Source: Flavobacteriales bacterium
GTDB taxonomy: Bacteria > Bacteroidota > Bacteroidia > Flavobacteriales_F > PHOS-HE28
Assembly: GCA_020635655.1 (NCBI GenBank)
Contig: JACJZI010000002.1
Location: forward strand, 280,318-344,317
DNA length: 64,000 nt
Reading direction: 5' to 3'
A program made the position numbers and the translations under genes. The notes below the pieces were generated by a model. It was not told the origin of the DNA and did not search any database. It was given only the letters and a program-made list of their open reading frames with translations. Positions 24,985 through 33,847 of the stretch are shown here, piece by piece; the stretch's first letter is position 1; each line of letters starts with the position of its first letter.

Positions 24985-25806
24985 ATGAGCTTGAAGAACG
25001 CGAAAGTCCTGACCGTCTCGCAGTCGATCCACCCCTTCCTGGAGGAACCTGAGATGGCCACGGTCGCCAGGCAATTGCCCCAGGGTATCCTGGAAAGCGG
25101 CAACGAGATCCGGGTGTTCATGCCGAAGTTCGGCTGCATCAATGAACGCCGCCACCAGTTGCACGAGGTGATCCGCCTGAGCGGCATGAACCTGATCATC
25201 AACGACACCGATCACGCATTGCTGATCAAGGTGGCCAGTGTGCCCAATGTCCGCATGCAGGTCTACTTCATCGACAATGAAGAGTATTTCAAACGAAAGA
25301 GCACCTGGTTGGATAAGGATGACAAGTTCCATCCCGACAATGACGAACGGGCCCTGTTCTTCTGCCGTGGTGTCCTTGAGACCGTACGCAAGCTCGGTTG
25401 GGTGCCGGATATCATCCACATGCATGGATGGATGACGGCCTTCCTTCCACTTTACATCCGCCACAAGTTCGCCGATGACCCCCATTTCGAGAACGCCAAG
25501 CTGGTCTTCAGCGTGTACGATGAGAAGCCGGAAGCGTTGGACAAGGGCATGGTGAAGAAACTGACGATGGAGGGTTTCGATGCGGACCTGTTGAAGGACC
25601 TGAAGAAGCCGACCACCGAGGACCTCTACAAGTTGGGAATGGACCTAAGCGATGCCGTTGTGCGGGGCAGTGCCAAGTTCGGCAAAGGTCTGGACAGCGC
25701 CATCAAGGCCATGGATAAACCAGTGATGGCCCATGCCGGCGAAGAGGAACTGGTATCGGCCCATGCCGATTTCTACCAGAGCGTGCTCGAAGAAGCGTTG
25801 GTCTGA
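24985..25806 (+). CDS. Short glycogen/starch synthase-like protein (GT5 N-terminal domain only, 273 aa)
   Basis: Resembles the N-terminal half of glycogen synthases: KVLTVSQSIHPFLEEPEMAT, LPQGILESGNEIRVFMPKFG and PDIIHMHGWMTAFLPLYI, followed by a divergent tail (LDKGMVKKLTMEGFDADLLK). The C-terminal GT-B domain with its nucleotide-sugar site is missing, and the usual ADP-glucose-binding KTGGL is replaced by the EEPEMAT segment. A single-domain protein of this kind is conserved beside panC and glmS in Flavobacteriales, so it is probably a real family and not a broken gene. Whether it is an enzyme is doubtful. ATG 24985 fits the promoter; an in-frame start at 24928 would lie upstream of it. Confidence 0.85.
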   Translation: MSLKNAKVLTVSQSIHPFLEEPEMATVARQLPQGILESGNEIRVFMPKFGCINERRHQLHEVIRLSGMNLIINDTDHALLIKVASVPNVRMQVYFIDNEEYFKRKSTWLDKDDKFHPDNDERALFFCRGVLETVRKLGWVPDIIHMHGWMTAFLPLYIRHKFADDPHFENAKLVFSVYDEKPEALDKGMVKKLTMEGFDADLLKDLKKPTTEDLYKLGMDLSDAVVRGSAKFGKGLDSAIKAMDKPVMAHAGEEELVSAHADFYQSVLEEALV

Positions 25807-25813
25807 CGGCGCG

Positions 25814-27178
25814 TTGACCTTGACACACCATCATCCCACTGCACGGCCCCTGCGACGGGCCGTGCTGCTTTTCACGGCGATCACCGTATTCGCCTCCTGT
25901 CGCAAACCGGAGGAAGGCCTCGGCTTGAGCATCCTTGATCCGGCCCAGGCCGTGAACGTGGTCGAGGTGGACACCACCACCCTACTTGCTTGGACCGTCC
26001 TGCCGGAAAAGGTGCGATCCAGTGGGCTGAGCAGGAATGTGCTCGGTAGTTACAACGACCGTCAGTTCGGCCCCACCAAAGCGAGCATCGTCACCCAGGT
26101 GCGGCTTGGTGTGAACAATGTGGGTTCCGGACAGGACAACTCCGGTCTCGTGGCCGATAGCGTGGTGCTTTCCATGGTCTTCGATGCGTCCGACCCGCTA
26201 TACGGGAACTTGGATGCCCAGCGGTTCCAGGTGTTCCAATTGACCGAGGACCTTTCCTTGGATTCCACGTACTACACCTATGATCAGCCGCAGGCGGACC
26301 CCATTGACCTGGTCGAGCAGAACAGTTCATGGATCGTGCCTCGGCCGCTGACCTCACCGGTGATCGATGGCGATACACTGGCCCCACAGATCAGGTTGCG
26401 GCTGGAACAGGCCTTCGGGCAGCATATCCTGGACGCATTCGGCACACCTGATCTTGCCGACAATACCGCATTCGTTGCATTCCTCAAGGGCCTCTGGGTC
26501 GTGCCCGACAACGGAGAGCAGGGTCCGTTCCAAGGCGGGATGTTCATTCTGGACCTGCTGAACAGTGCCAGCAAAGTGACGATCTTCTACCGGAACACGC
26601 TGCCTGGAGAAGAGGACACCTTGAGCCTGGACCTGCTGATCAATGAGAACTGTGCACGCTATACGCGCTGCGAGCACGACTTTGATGCGGCCATCGACCC
26701 GGCCCTCCCGAACGGGCTGCTGGACAGCACGCTTGGTCAGCAGATCGACCATCTTCAAACCCTCGGTGGACCACGCATCCGGATCTCCACGCCCTACTTG
26801 GAGAGATATGAGGACCTGGGAGGACTTGTCGTGGCCAAGGCGGAACTTGTGGTGCCGCTGACCGACAGCCAGTATGATGCCTACCCACCTCCCGGAAGCT
26901 TGTTGATGTTCCGCGTAGGCGAGGATGGCGAGGACCTTCTATTGCCCGATCAGGTCACCAGTTCACTGGACATCGGAGGGACATTCGATGCCGACGCCCG
27001 CGAATACAGGTTCAACATCACCCGATATGTGCAGGGTGTGCTGAACGGCACGTACGCCAACGGCGGATCGTCCGTTCTTCCTTCGAGCGGCGGGGTGACG
27101 GCCAACCGCGCAGTGGTGCGAGGCCCAGCCGATCCAGAAAGGCCGATGCGGCTCCTGCTTACATTTACCAAGTTCTGA
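25814..27178 (+). CDS. DUF4270 lipoprotein (454 aa)
   Basis: A lipoprotein signal (RRAVLLFTAITVFASC) is followed by a DUF4270-like body: the early DTTTLLAWTVLPEKVRSSGL and VLGSYNDRQFGPTKASIVTQ, and the late VTANRAVVRGP...RLLLTFTKF. Family knowledge: DUF4270 proteins are Bacteroidota outer-membrane-associated lipoproteins of unknown role, commonly found between the short GT5 gene and glmS. No ATG lies between the GT5 stop and the signal peptide in this frame; TTG at 25814 (or 25820) is the likely start, 7 bases after the GT5 stop. glmS follows after 4 bases. Confidence 0.86.
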   Translation: MTLTHHHPTARPLRRAVLLFTAITVFASCRKPEEGLGLSILDPAQAVNVVEVDTTTLLAWTVLPEKVRSSGLSRNVLGSYNDRQFGPTKASIVTQVRLGVNNVGSGQDNSGLVADSVVLSMVFDASDPLYGNLDAQRFQVFQLTEDLSLDSTYYTYDQPQADPIDLVEQNSSWIVPRPLTSPVIDGDTLAPQIRLRLEQAFGQHILDAFGTPDLADNTAFVAFLKGLWVVPDNGEQGPFQGGMFILDLLNSASKVTIFYRNTLPGEEDTLSLDLLINENCARYTRCEHDFDAAIDPALPNGLLDSTLGQQIDHLQTLGGPRIRISTPYLERYEDLGGLVVAKAELVVPLTDSQYDAYPPPGSLLMFRVGEDGEDLLLPDQVTSSLDIGGTFDADAREYRFNITRYVQGVLNGTYANGGSSVLPSSGGVTANRAVVRGPADPERPMRLLLTFTKF

Positions 27179-27182
27179 GGCC

Positions 27183-29027
27183 ATGTGCGGCATCGTGGGA
27201 TACATGGGGGACCAGCCGGCGTACCCCATTCTGATCAACGGTTTGCACCGCTTGGAGTACCGCGGTTATGACAGCGCCGGGGTGGCCCTGCTGGACGATG
27301 CTGGTCTGCACGTGCACAAATGCCAGGGTAAGGTGAGCGACCTCGAGCGACACGTCGCGGGGCTGGGCCTTGGTGGTACCGTGGGCATGGGCCATACACG
27401 ATGGGCCACGCACGGCTCACCGAACGACATCAACGCCCATCCGCATGTCAGTTCGGATGGTGATATTGCGCTGATCCACAACGGGATCATCGAGAACTAT
27501 GCGGCGATCAAGGAGGAATTGGCCCACCGGGGTCATACGTTCCGCAGCGATACGGACACGGAGGTACTGGTGCAGTTGATCGCTGATATCCGACGGAGCG
27601 AAGGTGTCGATCTCCCCGAGGCCGTCCGGCTGGCGTTGGACAGCGTGGTGGGCGCCTATGCGATAGTGGTCCTTGACCAACGTGATCCGAACGTAATGGT
27701 GGCCGCACGCAAGAGCTCCCCTTTGGTCATTGGGATAGGAGAGAACGGCGAACACTTCATCGCATCGGATGCCACGCCCATCGTGGAGCACACCAAGAAC
27801 GTGGTCTACCTGGAGGATGGTGAGATCGCGGTGATCGAACGCGGGAAGGGTCTCAAGATCCGCAACATCAAGAACCAGGAGAAGACCCCGTTCATCCAGG
27901 AACTGGAGATGCACCTGGAAGCACTGGAAAAGAGCGGGTACGATCATTTCATGCTCAAGGAGATCCACGAGCAGCCCCGAAGCATCCGGGATAGTCTTCG
28001 CGGCCGGCTCAACCTGGCCAAAGGGGAGGTGATGCTCGGGGGCATCAAGGATTACGAACAGAAGTTCATCCGGGCCGAGCGGATCCTCATCGTCGGTTGC
28101 GGGACCTCCTGGCACGCGGGGCTTGTGGGCGAGTACCTCTTCGAGGAACTGGCGCGCATTCCGGTGGAGGTGGAATATGCATCGGAGTTCCGCTACCGGG
28201 ACCCGATCGTGCATGAGGACGACATCGTGATCGCCATCAGCCAGAGCGGCGAGACCGCCGATACGCTGGCCGCGATCGAACTTGCGAAGGGACGCGGCGC
28301 CACGATCATCGGGATCTGCAATGTGGTGGGCAGCAGCATCGCGCGGATCACACATGCGGGGTCCTATACCCATGCCGGCCCGGAGATCGGTGTGGCCAGC
28401 ACCAAGGCCTTCACCGCACAGGTGACCCTGCTCACGTTGATGGCCTTGATGATCGGGCACAAGCGCGGGACGATCTCGGGCAGCCGGTTCTTCCGATTGC
28501 TCAACGAGTTGGATGCGATCCCGGGCAAGGTGGAGAAGGTCCTGCGCAACGAGGCCCAGATCCGGTACATCGCCGACATTTACAAGGACGCCACCAATGC
28601 CCTCTATCTCGGACGCGGGTTCAGTTTTCCCGTGGCGCTGGAGGGGGCGCTCAAGCTGAAGGAGATCAGCTACATCCACGCGGAAGGATATCCCGCTGCG
28701 GAAATGAAGCATGGTCCCATTGCCCTCATCGATGAGGAAATGCCGGTGTTCGTGATCGCCACGAAAGGGGGGTCCTACGAGAAGGTCGTGAGCAACATCC
28801 AGGAGGTGAAGGCAAGAAAGGGCAAGGTGATCGCCATTTGCACGGAGGGCGATAGGGTGGTGCGGGACCTCGCGGACCACGTGATCGAGATCCCCGAGAC
28901 CCCTGACCCGCTCGTCCCTTTGCTCAGTGTCATTCCCCTGCAGCTCATCAGCTACCACATCGCAGTGATGCGCGGTTGCAATGTGGACCAACCACGCAAC
29001 TTGGCCAAATCCGTGACCGTAGAATGA
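27183..29027 (+). CDS. glmS: Glutamine-fructose-6-phosphate aminotransferase (isomerizing)
   Basis: 614 aa. Makes glucosamine-6-phosphate from fructose-6-phosphate and glutamine, the entry to peptidoglycan and LPS amino sugars. The N-terminal glutaminase starts MCGIVGYMG with the catalytic Cys after the initiator Met; RLEYRGYDSAG and GHTRWATHG are present. Two SIS domains occupy the C-terminal half (IVGCGTSWHAG, ISQSGETADTL, STKAFTAQV), ending NLAKSVTVE as usual. Four bases downstream of the DUF4270 gene. No glmS ribozyme is possible in the 4-base gap. Confidence 0.98.
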   Translation: MCGIVGYMGDQPAYPILINGLHRLEYRGYDSAGVALLDDAGLHVHKCQGKVSDLERHVAGLGLGGTVGMGHTRWATHGSPNDINAHPHVSSDGDIALIHNGIIENYAAIKEELAHRGHTFRSDTDTEVLVQLIADIRRSEGVDLPEAVRLALDSVVGAYAIVVLDQRDPNVMVAARKSSPLVIGIGENGEHFIASDATPIVEHTKNVVYLEDGEIAVIERGKGLKIRNIKNQEKTPFIQELEMHLEALEKSGYDHFMLKEIHEQPRSIRDSLRGRLNLAKGEVMLGGIKDYEQKFIRAERILIVGCGTSWHAGLVGEYLFEELARIPVEVEYASEFRYRDPIVHEDDIVIAISQSGETADTLAAIELAKGRGATIIGICNVVGSSIARITHAGSYTHAGPEIGVASTKAFTAQVTLLTLMALMIGHKRGTISGSRFFRLLNELDAIPGKVEKVLRNEAQIRYIADIYKDATNALYLGRGFSFPVALEGALKLKEISYIHAEGYPAAEMKHGPIALIDEEMPVFVIATKGGSYEKVVSNIQEVKARKGKVIAICTEGDRVVRDLADHVIEIPETPDPLVPLLSVIPLQLISYHIAVMRGCNVDQPRNLAKSVTVE

Positions 29028-29061
29028 GCTTGTTCCGGTCGCGACCGGGGCATTTCGGACC

Positions 29062-30246
29062 ATGAGCTTGTTCTCCCGCTTCCGTCGGGTCACGTCATCC
29101 GGGAGCTACATTCCCGAGATCGATGGGCTGCGATTCATCGCCATTGGAGCGGTGCTGTTGTTGCATGCCCACGACTGGAGCATGATCGACCTGGGGATCA
29201 CGGACAACGGGCAGGTCGCCGGATTGCGCTTCACCGATCGGTGGCTCCGACTGGGTGGTTATGGTGTGGACATCTTCTTCGTGATCAGCGGGTTCATCCT
29301 CTCGCTTCCGCTCCTGCAGGGAGCCCGGTTCAGCTATCGCAAGTACATCCTGCGCCGGCTGACCAGATTGGAGCCCCCATACATCCTGTCGCTCCTGGGT
29401 GTCGCGGCGTTGTTGGTGATCACCGGGAAGCATACCTGGACGGAGGTCCGACCGGAGCTGCTCTCTTCGTTGGTCTATCTCAACAACATCATCACCCCCG
29501 ACACGCTTCCCATGGTGAACGGTGTGACCTGGTCGTTGGAGATCGAGGTGCAGTTCTATCTGCTCTGTCCCTTGCTGGGGCTTTGGGCACGGGGCAAACG
29601 GTGGGAGCCCCATCTCTACCTGTGTCTGCTACTACTGGCCTTGGTGGAACAGAAGTGGTTCCGCCCGCACATGCTCACCCTGCTTTCTGTCGGGTCCTAT
29701 TTCATCATGGGGTTCCTTCTATCCTATGCCTATACACATGCCAAGGGCCCCCGTCTTGGACGGTTGGTGCGGGATGTGGCGGCCGTGGTCTCGTTCCTGC
29801 TGCTCTGGGTCCTGTTCGGTCAGGTCCGGGTCGACCGGGGTGGGGCGTTCATCTGGTACGTCCTGGAGCACGTCAACCTCTTCATCTTCTTCTATCTCGT
29901 GCTGGTTGAAAAAGCGCTGGGGCGGGTGTTCACCAACCCGTGGGTGACGATGATCGGAGGAATGTGCTACAGCATATACCTGCTGCATGCCGTCACGATG
30001 GGTGCCCTCCGGCGTTTCGTGGCCAGCTCCGGGTGGTCGCTGGGCCCCACGACGACGTACTATTTGATGATGGTGATGCTTGTATCCGGTTCCATACTGG
30101 TCTCGATGCTCTTCTTCCTGTGGTTCGAAAAGCCGTTCATGCAGCGGGACTGGCCGTCCCGTTGGTGGGCCGCATTGCGTGGTCGGCCGCGTGCCCTTCA
30201 GGGCGTTGGATCACGTTCCACCGTCGACAGGGGGCGGTGGTCCTGA
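29062..30246 (+). CDS. Acyltransferase family 3 membrane protein (394 aa)
   Basis: Polytopic membrane protein with about ten helices. The AT3 start YIPEIDGLRFIAIGAVLLLH is followed by GGYGVDIFFVISGFILSLPL with the family GxDxFFxxSG motif, ILRRLTRLEPPY, and VTWSLEIEVQFYLLCPLL. Members O-acetylate or otherwise acylate surface sugars using cytoplasmic acyl donors. 34 bases after glmS, possibly on the same transcript. Its last 36 bases overlap the convergent TM2 gene. Substrate unknown. Confidence 0.92.
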   Translation: MSLFSRFRRVTSSGSYIPEIDGLRFIAIGAVLLLHAHDWSMIDLGITDNGQVAGLRFTDRWLRLGGYGVDIFFVISGFILSLPLLQGARFSYRKYILRRLTRLEPPYILSLLGVAALLVITGKHTWTEVRPELLSSLVYLNNIITPDTLPMVNGVTWSLEIEVQFYLLCPLLGLWARGKRWEPHLYLCLLLLALVEQKWFRPHMLTLLSVGSYFIMGFLLSYAYTHAKGPRLGRLVRDVAAVVSFLLLWVLFGQVRVDRGGAFIWYVLEHVNLFIFFYLVLVEKALGRVFTNPWVTMIGGMCYSIYLLHAVTMGALRRFVASSGWSLGPTTTYYLMMVMLVSGSILVSMLFFLWFEKPFMQRDWPSRWWAALRGRPRALQGVGSRSTVDRGRWS

Positions 30247-30606
30247 CCACATCAACACCTTGCCGTTCCGTTCGAAGGAGGAGAGGTCCTTGGTGAACAG
30301 GATCTCGATCAGGTCGATCAGTGGGATCACACCGAACCCACCGAACGTGATGCCATAGATGATCGGCACCTTGGTCTTCGTTCCCAGATAGAGACGATGG
30401 GCGCCGAACGGCCCAAGCCCCACGGTCAGTACAGCGGCGATCCAGCGCTTGGGTTCCGCTCGCTCAGCCGGAATGGTGGGTATGCTGTCCGCAATGACGG
30501 CAAAGGGGAGGTGGTCGCGTCGATAGGGCCCTCCCTCATTGGCGAGCGATCTTCCAGCGGACCCGATCAGGATACCCAGGGCCAATGCGCATGCGGGCAG
30601 CGACAT
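30211..30606 (-). CDS. TM2 domain protein (131 aa)
   Basis: Begins with a probable signal sequence (LPACALALGILIGSAGRSLA), a linker of about 30 residues, then a TM2 domain (about 53-110: WIAAVLTVGLGPFGAHRLYL, FGGFGVIPLIDLIEILF) with two helices and the GxHRLYLG turn. The function of TM2 proteins in bacteria is largely unknown. The 3' end overlaps the acyltransferase coding end by 36 bases on the opposite strand. Confidence 0.85.
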   Translation of the reverse strand: MSLPACALALGILIGSAGRSLANEGGPYRRDHLPFAVIADSIPTIPAERAEPKRWIAAVLTVGLGPFGAHRLYLGTKTKVPIIYGITFGGFGVIPLIDLIEILFTKDLSSFERNGKVLMWSGPPPPVDGGT

Positions 30607-30648
30607 CGGCCAAAGCTAAGCAGGTCGCGGGTGTCCGATGGAAGCGGA

Positions 30649-31257
30649 CTATTTCCCCGCAGCGTAGCGACGGGCCACTTCCGGCCAGTTGACCACGTTC
30701 CACCAGGCGTTGATGTAGTCCGGCCTGCGGTTCTGATAGTGCAGGTAGTAGGCATGCTCCCAAACATCGATGCCCAGGATGGGTGTGCCCCCACAGCCGG
30801 TATTGGGCATCAATGGATTGTCCTGGTTCGGGGTCGAGCAGATCTCCAGTTTTCCGCCCTTGTGCACGCAGAGCCAGGCCCATCCGGACCCGAAGCGGGT
30901 AGCTGCCGCAGAGGAGAACTTCTCCTTGAAGGCATCGAAGGACCCGAGATCACGGTCGATCGATGCGGCCATTTCACCCTCGGGTGCGCCTCCTGCATTG
31001 GGAGCCATGATCTGCCAGAACAGGCTGTGGTTGAAATGTCCCCCGCCATTGTTGCGCACGGCCATGTTGTTCATGTCCAGGCCGGTCAGGATCTCCTCCA
31101 GGGACTTGCCCGCCAACACCGTTCCGTCGATCGCCTTGTTCAGATTGGTCACATACCCGTTGTGATGCTTGTCGTGGTGGATCTGCATCGTCCGGGCATC
31201 GATATGGGGTTCCAGTGCCTCAAATGCATAGGGAAGATCGGGGAGTTCAAAAGCCAT
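30649..31257 (-). CDS. sodB: Superoxide dismutase (Fe/Mn family)
   Basis: 202 aa, standard length. Dismutates superoxide in the cytoplasm. Metal ligands are in the canonical places: His27 (IHHDKHHNGYV), His77 (GGGHFNHSLFW), Asp164 and His168 (GIDVWEHAYYLHY). GGGHFNHS and the motif around GCGGTPILG do not clearly separate iron from manganese use, so the symbol is tentative (sodA is possible). ATG 31257 gives the normal N-terminus AFELPDLPY. Divergent from a LEA-like lipoprotein gene with back-to-back promoter boxes. Confidence 0.96.
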   Translation of the reverse strand: MAFELPDLPYAFEALEPHIDARTMQIHHDKHHNGYVTNLNKAIDGTVLAGKSLEEILTGLDMNNMAVRNNGGGHFNHSLFWQIMAPNAGGAPEGEMAASIDRDLGSFDAFKEKFSSAAATRFGSGWAWLCVHKGGKLEICSTPNQDNPLMPNTGCGGTPILGIDVWEHAYYLHYQNRRPDYINAWWNVVNWPEVARRYAAGK

Positions 31258-31296
31258 GTTCGTCCGGGATTTTTGTCTGTTCGTCGTCCAAGGGTA

Positions 31297-31304
31297 CAAA
31301 GATA
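31297..31304 (-). promoter_or_regulatory. -7 box (TATCTTTG) for superoxide dismutase
   Basis: Minus-strand TATCTTTG is an exact TAnnTTTG match, about 40 bases before the sod start. The -33 region lacks a clear TTTG, which could mean activator dependence. Confidence 0.55.
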
Positions 31305-31325
31305 ACCCCATGGTCCGCGGACCGC

Positions 31326-31357
31326 TTTTCGCCATGTGACGGGGGCAATTACCTTTG
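31326..31357 (+). promoter_or_regulatory. Promoter for the LEA-like lipoprotein
   Basis: TACCTTTG at 31350-31357 matches TAnnTTTG exactly, and TTTT at 31326-31329 begins 24 bases upstream, close to the -33 TTTG. The predicted start near 31364 leaves a leader of about 23 bases before the ATG at 31387. Confidence 0.65.
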
Positions 31358-31386
31358 TGCCACTTTCACCAACAACCGACACGGAA

Positions 31387-31704
31387 ATGATCAGGAAGTT
31401 CGCACTGCTCGCCACGATGGCGGCATTCTTTGTGGCCTGCAGCGGAGGCTCGCAGGAGAACATGGAGAAGAAGGCCGACGAGACCATGGAGAAGGCCGGT
31501 GACATGATGGACAAGGCCGCTGACGACATGAAGGAGGCGACCAACAACGCCATGGACACTGTGAAGGCCATGGCGGACAGCGCCGGAGCCGCCATGGACA
31601 ACACCATGGACAAGGCCAAGGAGGGAATGGAGAACGCCGCTGACGCGGTCAAGGAAGGCGCGGAGAAGACCGTGGACGCTGCCAAGAAGGCCGTGGGCCA
31701 CTAA
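31387..31704 (+). CDS. Small LEA/apolipoprotein-like lipoprotein (105 aa)
   Basis: Lipoprotein signal MIRKFALLATMAAFFVAC (Cys18), then about 80 residues of Ala/Lys/Asp/Glu/Met-rich amphipathic helix with repeating units of about 11 residues (MEKAGDMMDKAADDMKEA, AMDNTMDKAKEGMENAADAV, KEGAEKTVDAAKKAV). This resembles late-embryogenesis-abundant and YtxH-like stress proteins, which can protect membranes or proteins during dehydration or other stress. The role here is inference. No catalytic motif. Divergent from superoxide dismutase and followed by a strong terminator. Confidence 0.85.
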   Translation: MIRKFALLATMAAFFVACSGGSQENMEKKADETMEKAGDMMDKAADDMKEATNNAMDTVKAMADSAGAAMDNTMDKAKEGMENAADAVKEGAEKTVDAAKKAVGH

Positions 31705-31727
31705 GCGTCCGCACACAGCAAGGAACG

Positions 31728-31756
31728 GAGGGGCCGCCAGCGGCCCCTCTTTTTTT
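31728..31756 (+). terminator. Rho-independent terminator after the LEA-like gene
   Basis: GAGGGGCCG and CGGCCCCTC form a perfect nine-pair GC-rich stem around a CCAG loop, followed directly by seven T residues (31750-31756). The T run ends within the stop codon of the convergent S41 protease gene. Confidence 0.9.
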
Positions 31757-33396
31757 CAGTCTGGTCCGCCGGGTCGGCTATCGGAGATCAGCACCTCCTT
31801 CGCCTTCCGGAAGATCGGGTCCCTTTCAAGAAGGATCCGATAGTAACCCTCTGCACCAAAGATATTCCTGACGATAAGGGCCTTGAGCCGCTCGGAGATC
31901 AGCGTGTCATAGCGCATCGGACCCGGTGGGGGAGGTGAAATGCCCGCCTGCCTGGCCGCACCGGCCAACCTGTCCAACAAGTCATGGTCCACCTGGAATT
32001 CCTCGATGAAATTCCTGGCCGAGCCCAGGTTTTCGAATTCCGGACGCCGTTCATCGGCCACATCGAAGGCCAGATCGTTGAGCACTCCGGAAAAGAACAG
32101 TGCGGTCAGATAGGAGGAGCTCTCGGAGGTGTCAGCAGGCACGAACAGGTCCGGCATGATGCCCCCACCCCCGTAGACCTTGCGTCCCTTCAGCGTATGG
32201 TATACGTGGCTCGTGTCAAGGACGATGCTGTCCTTGTTCACCAGTTCGCCATGCTCCAGGCGATGTTCAAGATCATCGGCATAGTCGATCCCCTCGCCGT
32301 AAGGACGTTGGATCGAGCGGCCTGATGGCGTGTAGTACCGGGCTGTGGTCAGGCGCACGGCGCTGTGATCGGGCAGGTCCACCTGTTCTTGGACCAGACC
32401 CTTGCCGAAGGACCTCCGGCCAATGATAAGTCCGCGGTCGTTGTCCTGGATCGCGCCGGAGAGGATCTCACTGGCGGAAGCGGAGCCCTCATCGATCAGG
32501 ATGCCCAGGGGCATGTCCTGCAGGGAGCCCCGGTCGGTGGCGCGGAACTCCTGTCGCGGTTGGGCCCGGCCTTCGGTGTACACGATCATTCGCCCTGCCG
32601 GTAGGAATTCATCGGCCATGTCGATCGCGGCGTTCAGGTAGCCGCCTCCGTTGCCACGCAGGTCCAGTACCAGCCGCTTCATACCCTGGTCCAGCAGGTC
32701 CTTCGCGGCCTTGATGAACTCCTCATGCGTGGTCTGGGCGAACCGGACCAGCTTGATGTATCCGGTCCCGTCCGGATATTCCAGTGCCACGGCAATGCTG
32801 TTGATCGGGATCTTTCCCCGGGTGATCTCCACGTCGAACGGGGCTTTGCGGCCGCGACGTTGGATACCCACGGTGACCGTGCTCCCACTGGGTCCACGAA
32901 GGCGGTCCATCACATCCTTGTTGCTGATACCAACGCCGGCCATATTCCGGTCATCGGCGGATACGATGCGGTCGCCCGCCCGGATACCGAGTGCCTCACT
33001 GGGTCCTCCCTCGAGCGCGGCGACCACCACCACGGTATCGCGTTGTATCGCGAACTCCACACCGATCCCGTCGAAGCTGCCGGTGAGCGGTTCCTGCGCG
33101 GCGCGCATTTCGTCGGCGGTGATGTAGTAACTGTGCGGGTCCAGGCGCTGCAGGATGTCCTCGATCACCTCGTCCACGAGCGCCTCCTTCCGCACGGTAT
33201 CCACGTACTGGCGGTCGATGAGGTCCAGGACCTGGTCGATCTTTTGGTCGGCCGATGCGCTCCGGCTCAGGAGGAAGGTCGGAAGGCGTCCCTGCACCGG
33301 ATCGGTGGCGCCATGACCGATGAACAACCCGGCCACCAGGGCCAGGCTGATCAGCAGGGGCACGTAGGGTGAGATGGTCCTGGGCTCACCCTTCAT
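31756..33396 (-). CDS. S41 family C-terminal processing peptidase (546 aa)
   Basis: N-terminal signal or anchor (VPLLISLALVAGLFIGH), a CTP N-terminal segment (DRQYVDTVRKEALVDEVIED, LDPHSYYI), a PDZ domain (about 105-185, GIGVEF and GIRAGDRIVSADD), then the S41 catalytic core. Comparison with E. coli Prc points to Ser307 in GSASASEIL and Lys332 in FGKGLVQEQ as the Ser/Lys dyad, 25 residues apart as in Prc. Acts in the periplasm on C-termini of envelope proteins. Its start overlaps the end of the dCMP deaminase gene by 11 bases. Confidence 0.95.
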   Translation of the reverse strand: MKGEPRTISPYVPLLISLALVAGLFIGHGATDPVQGRLPTFLLSRSASADQKIDQVLDLIDRQYVDTVRKEALVDEVIEDILQRLDPHSYYITADEMRAAQEPLTGSFDGIGVEFAIQRDTVVVVAALEGGPSEALGIRAGDRIVSADDRNMAGVGISNKDVMDRLRGPSGSTVTVGIQRRGRKAPFDVEITRGKIPINSIAVALEYPDGTGYIKLVRFAQTTHEEFIKAAKDLLDQGMKRLVLDLRGNGGGYLNAAIDMADEFLPAGRMIVYTEGRAQPRQEFRATDRGSLQDMPLGILIDEGSASASEILSGAIQDNDRGLIIGRRSFGKGLVQEQVDLPDHSAVRLTTARYYTPSGRSIQRPYGEGIDYADDLEHRLEHGELVNKDSIVLDTSHVYHTLKGRKVYGGGGIMPDLFVPADTSESSSYLTALFFSGVLNDLAFDVADERRPEFENLGSARNFIEEFQVDHDLLDRLAGAARQAGISPPPPGPMRYDTLISERLKALIVRNIFGAEGYYRILLERDPIFRKAKEVLISDSRPGGPD

Positions 33397-33847
33397 GGCC
33401 CGGCATGGTGATCTTGTGGAGCATCACACCGCCTTGGTCCAGCAACTCCAGGCCCGAGGGGTCCTTGTAGCGGAGCAGGTAGACCAGTCGCTTGATCCCG
33501 GCCTGAAGAACGAGCTTGCTGCATTCCTTGCAGGGGGAATGGGTGAGATACAAGGTGGCGTTCTTTGCGTTGTTGGTGCTGCGCGCCACCTTCATGATGG
33601 CGTTCGCCTCCGCATGGAGAACGTACCAGTGCGTCGATCCGTTCTCATCTTCACAATCATTGGGAAATCCGGTGGGTGTGCCGTTGTACCCGTCACTGAT
33701 GATCATCCCTTCCTTCACGATGAGCGCACCGACCTGCTTGCGCCTGCAATGGCTGAGCTTCGCCCATTCCAACGCCATGCGCATGTATGCGCGATCATAA
33801 CGGGCCTGTTTGGCAGGGTCGGCGTAGATGAGGGTGTCCTGTTGCAT
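33386..33847 (-). CDS. dCMP deaminase family protein (ComEB-like)
   Basis: 153 aa cytidine/deoxycytidylate deaminase fold. The zinc site is His78 with catalytic Glu80 (HAEAN) and Cys106/Cys109 (SPCKEC). The GYNGTPTGFPNDCED segment is typical of dCMP deaminases, which supply dUMP for thymidylate synthesis. I chose ATG 33847; the frame extends upstream into the CATG repeat and tRNA but makes no sensible protein. The gene lies between tRNA-Leu and the S41 protease, all on the minus strand, and its end overlaps the protease start by 11 bases. Confidence 0.94.
   Translation of the reverse strand: MQQDTLIYADPAKQARYDRAYMRMALEWAKLSHCRRKQVGALIVKEGMIISDGYNGTPTGFPNDCEDENGSTHWYVLHAEANAIMKVARSTNNAKNATLYLTHSPCKECSKLVLQAGIKRLVYLLRYKDPSGLELLDQGGVMLHKITMPGHEG

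Noticed and set aside
24985..25806. Pseudogene of a glycogen synthase
   Set aside because: The frame is intact, has a good promoter and a gene order seen in relatives, so a reduced family is more likely than decay.
27179..27182. glmS ribozyme or riboswitch upstream of glmS
   Set aside because: Only four bases separate DUF4270 and glmS, leaving no room.
27417..29093. Minus-strand open frame of 558 codons opposite glmS
   Set aside because: Antisense to a highly conserved enzyme and lacking recognisable motifs.
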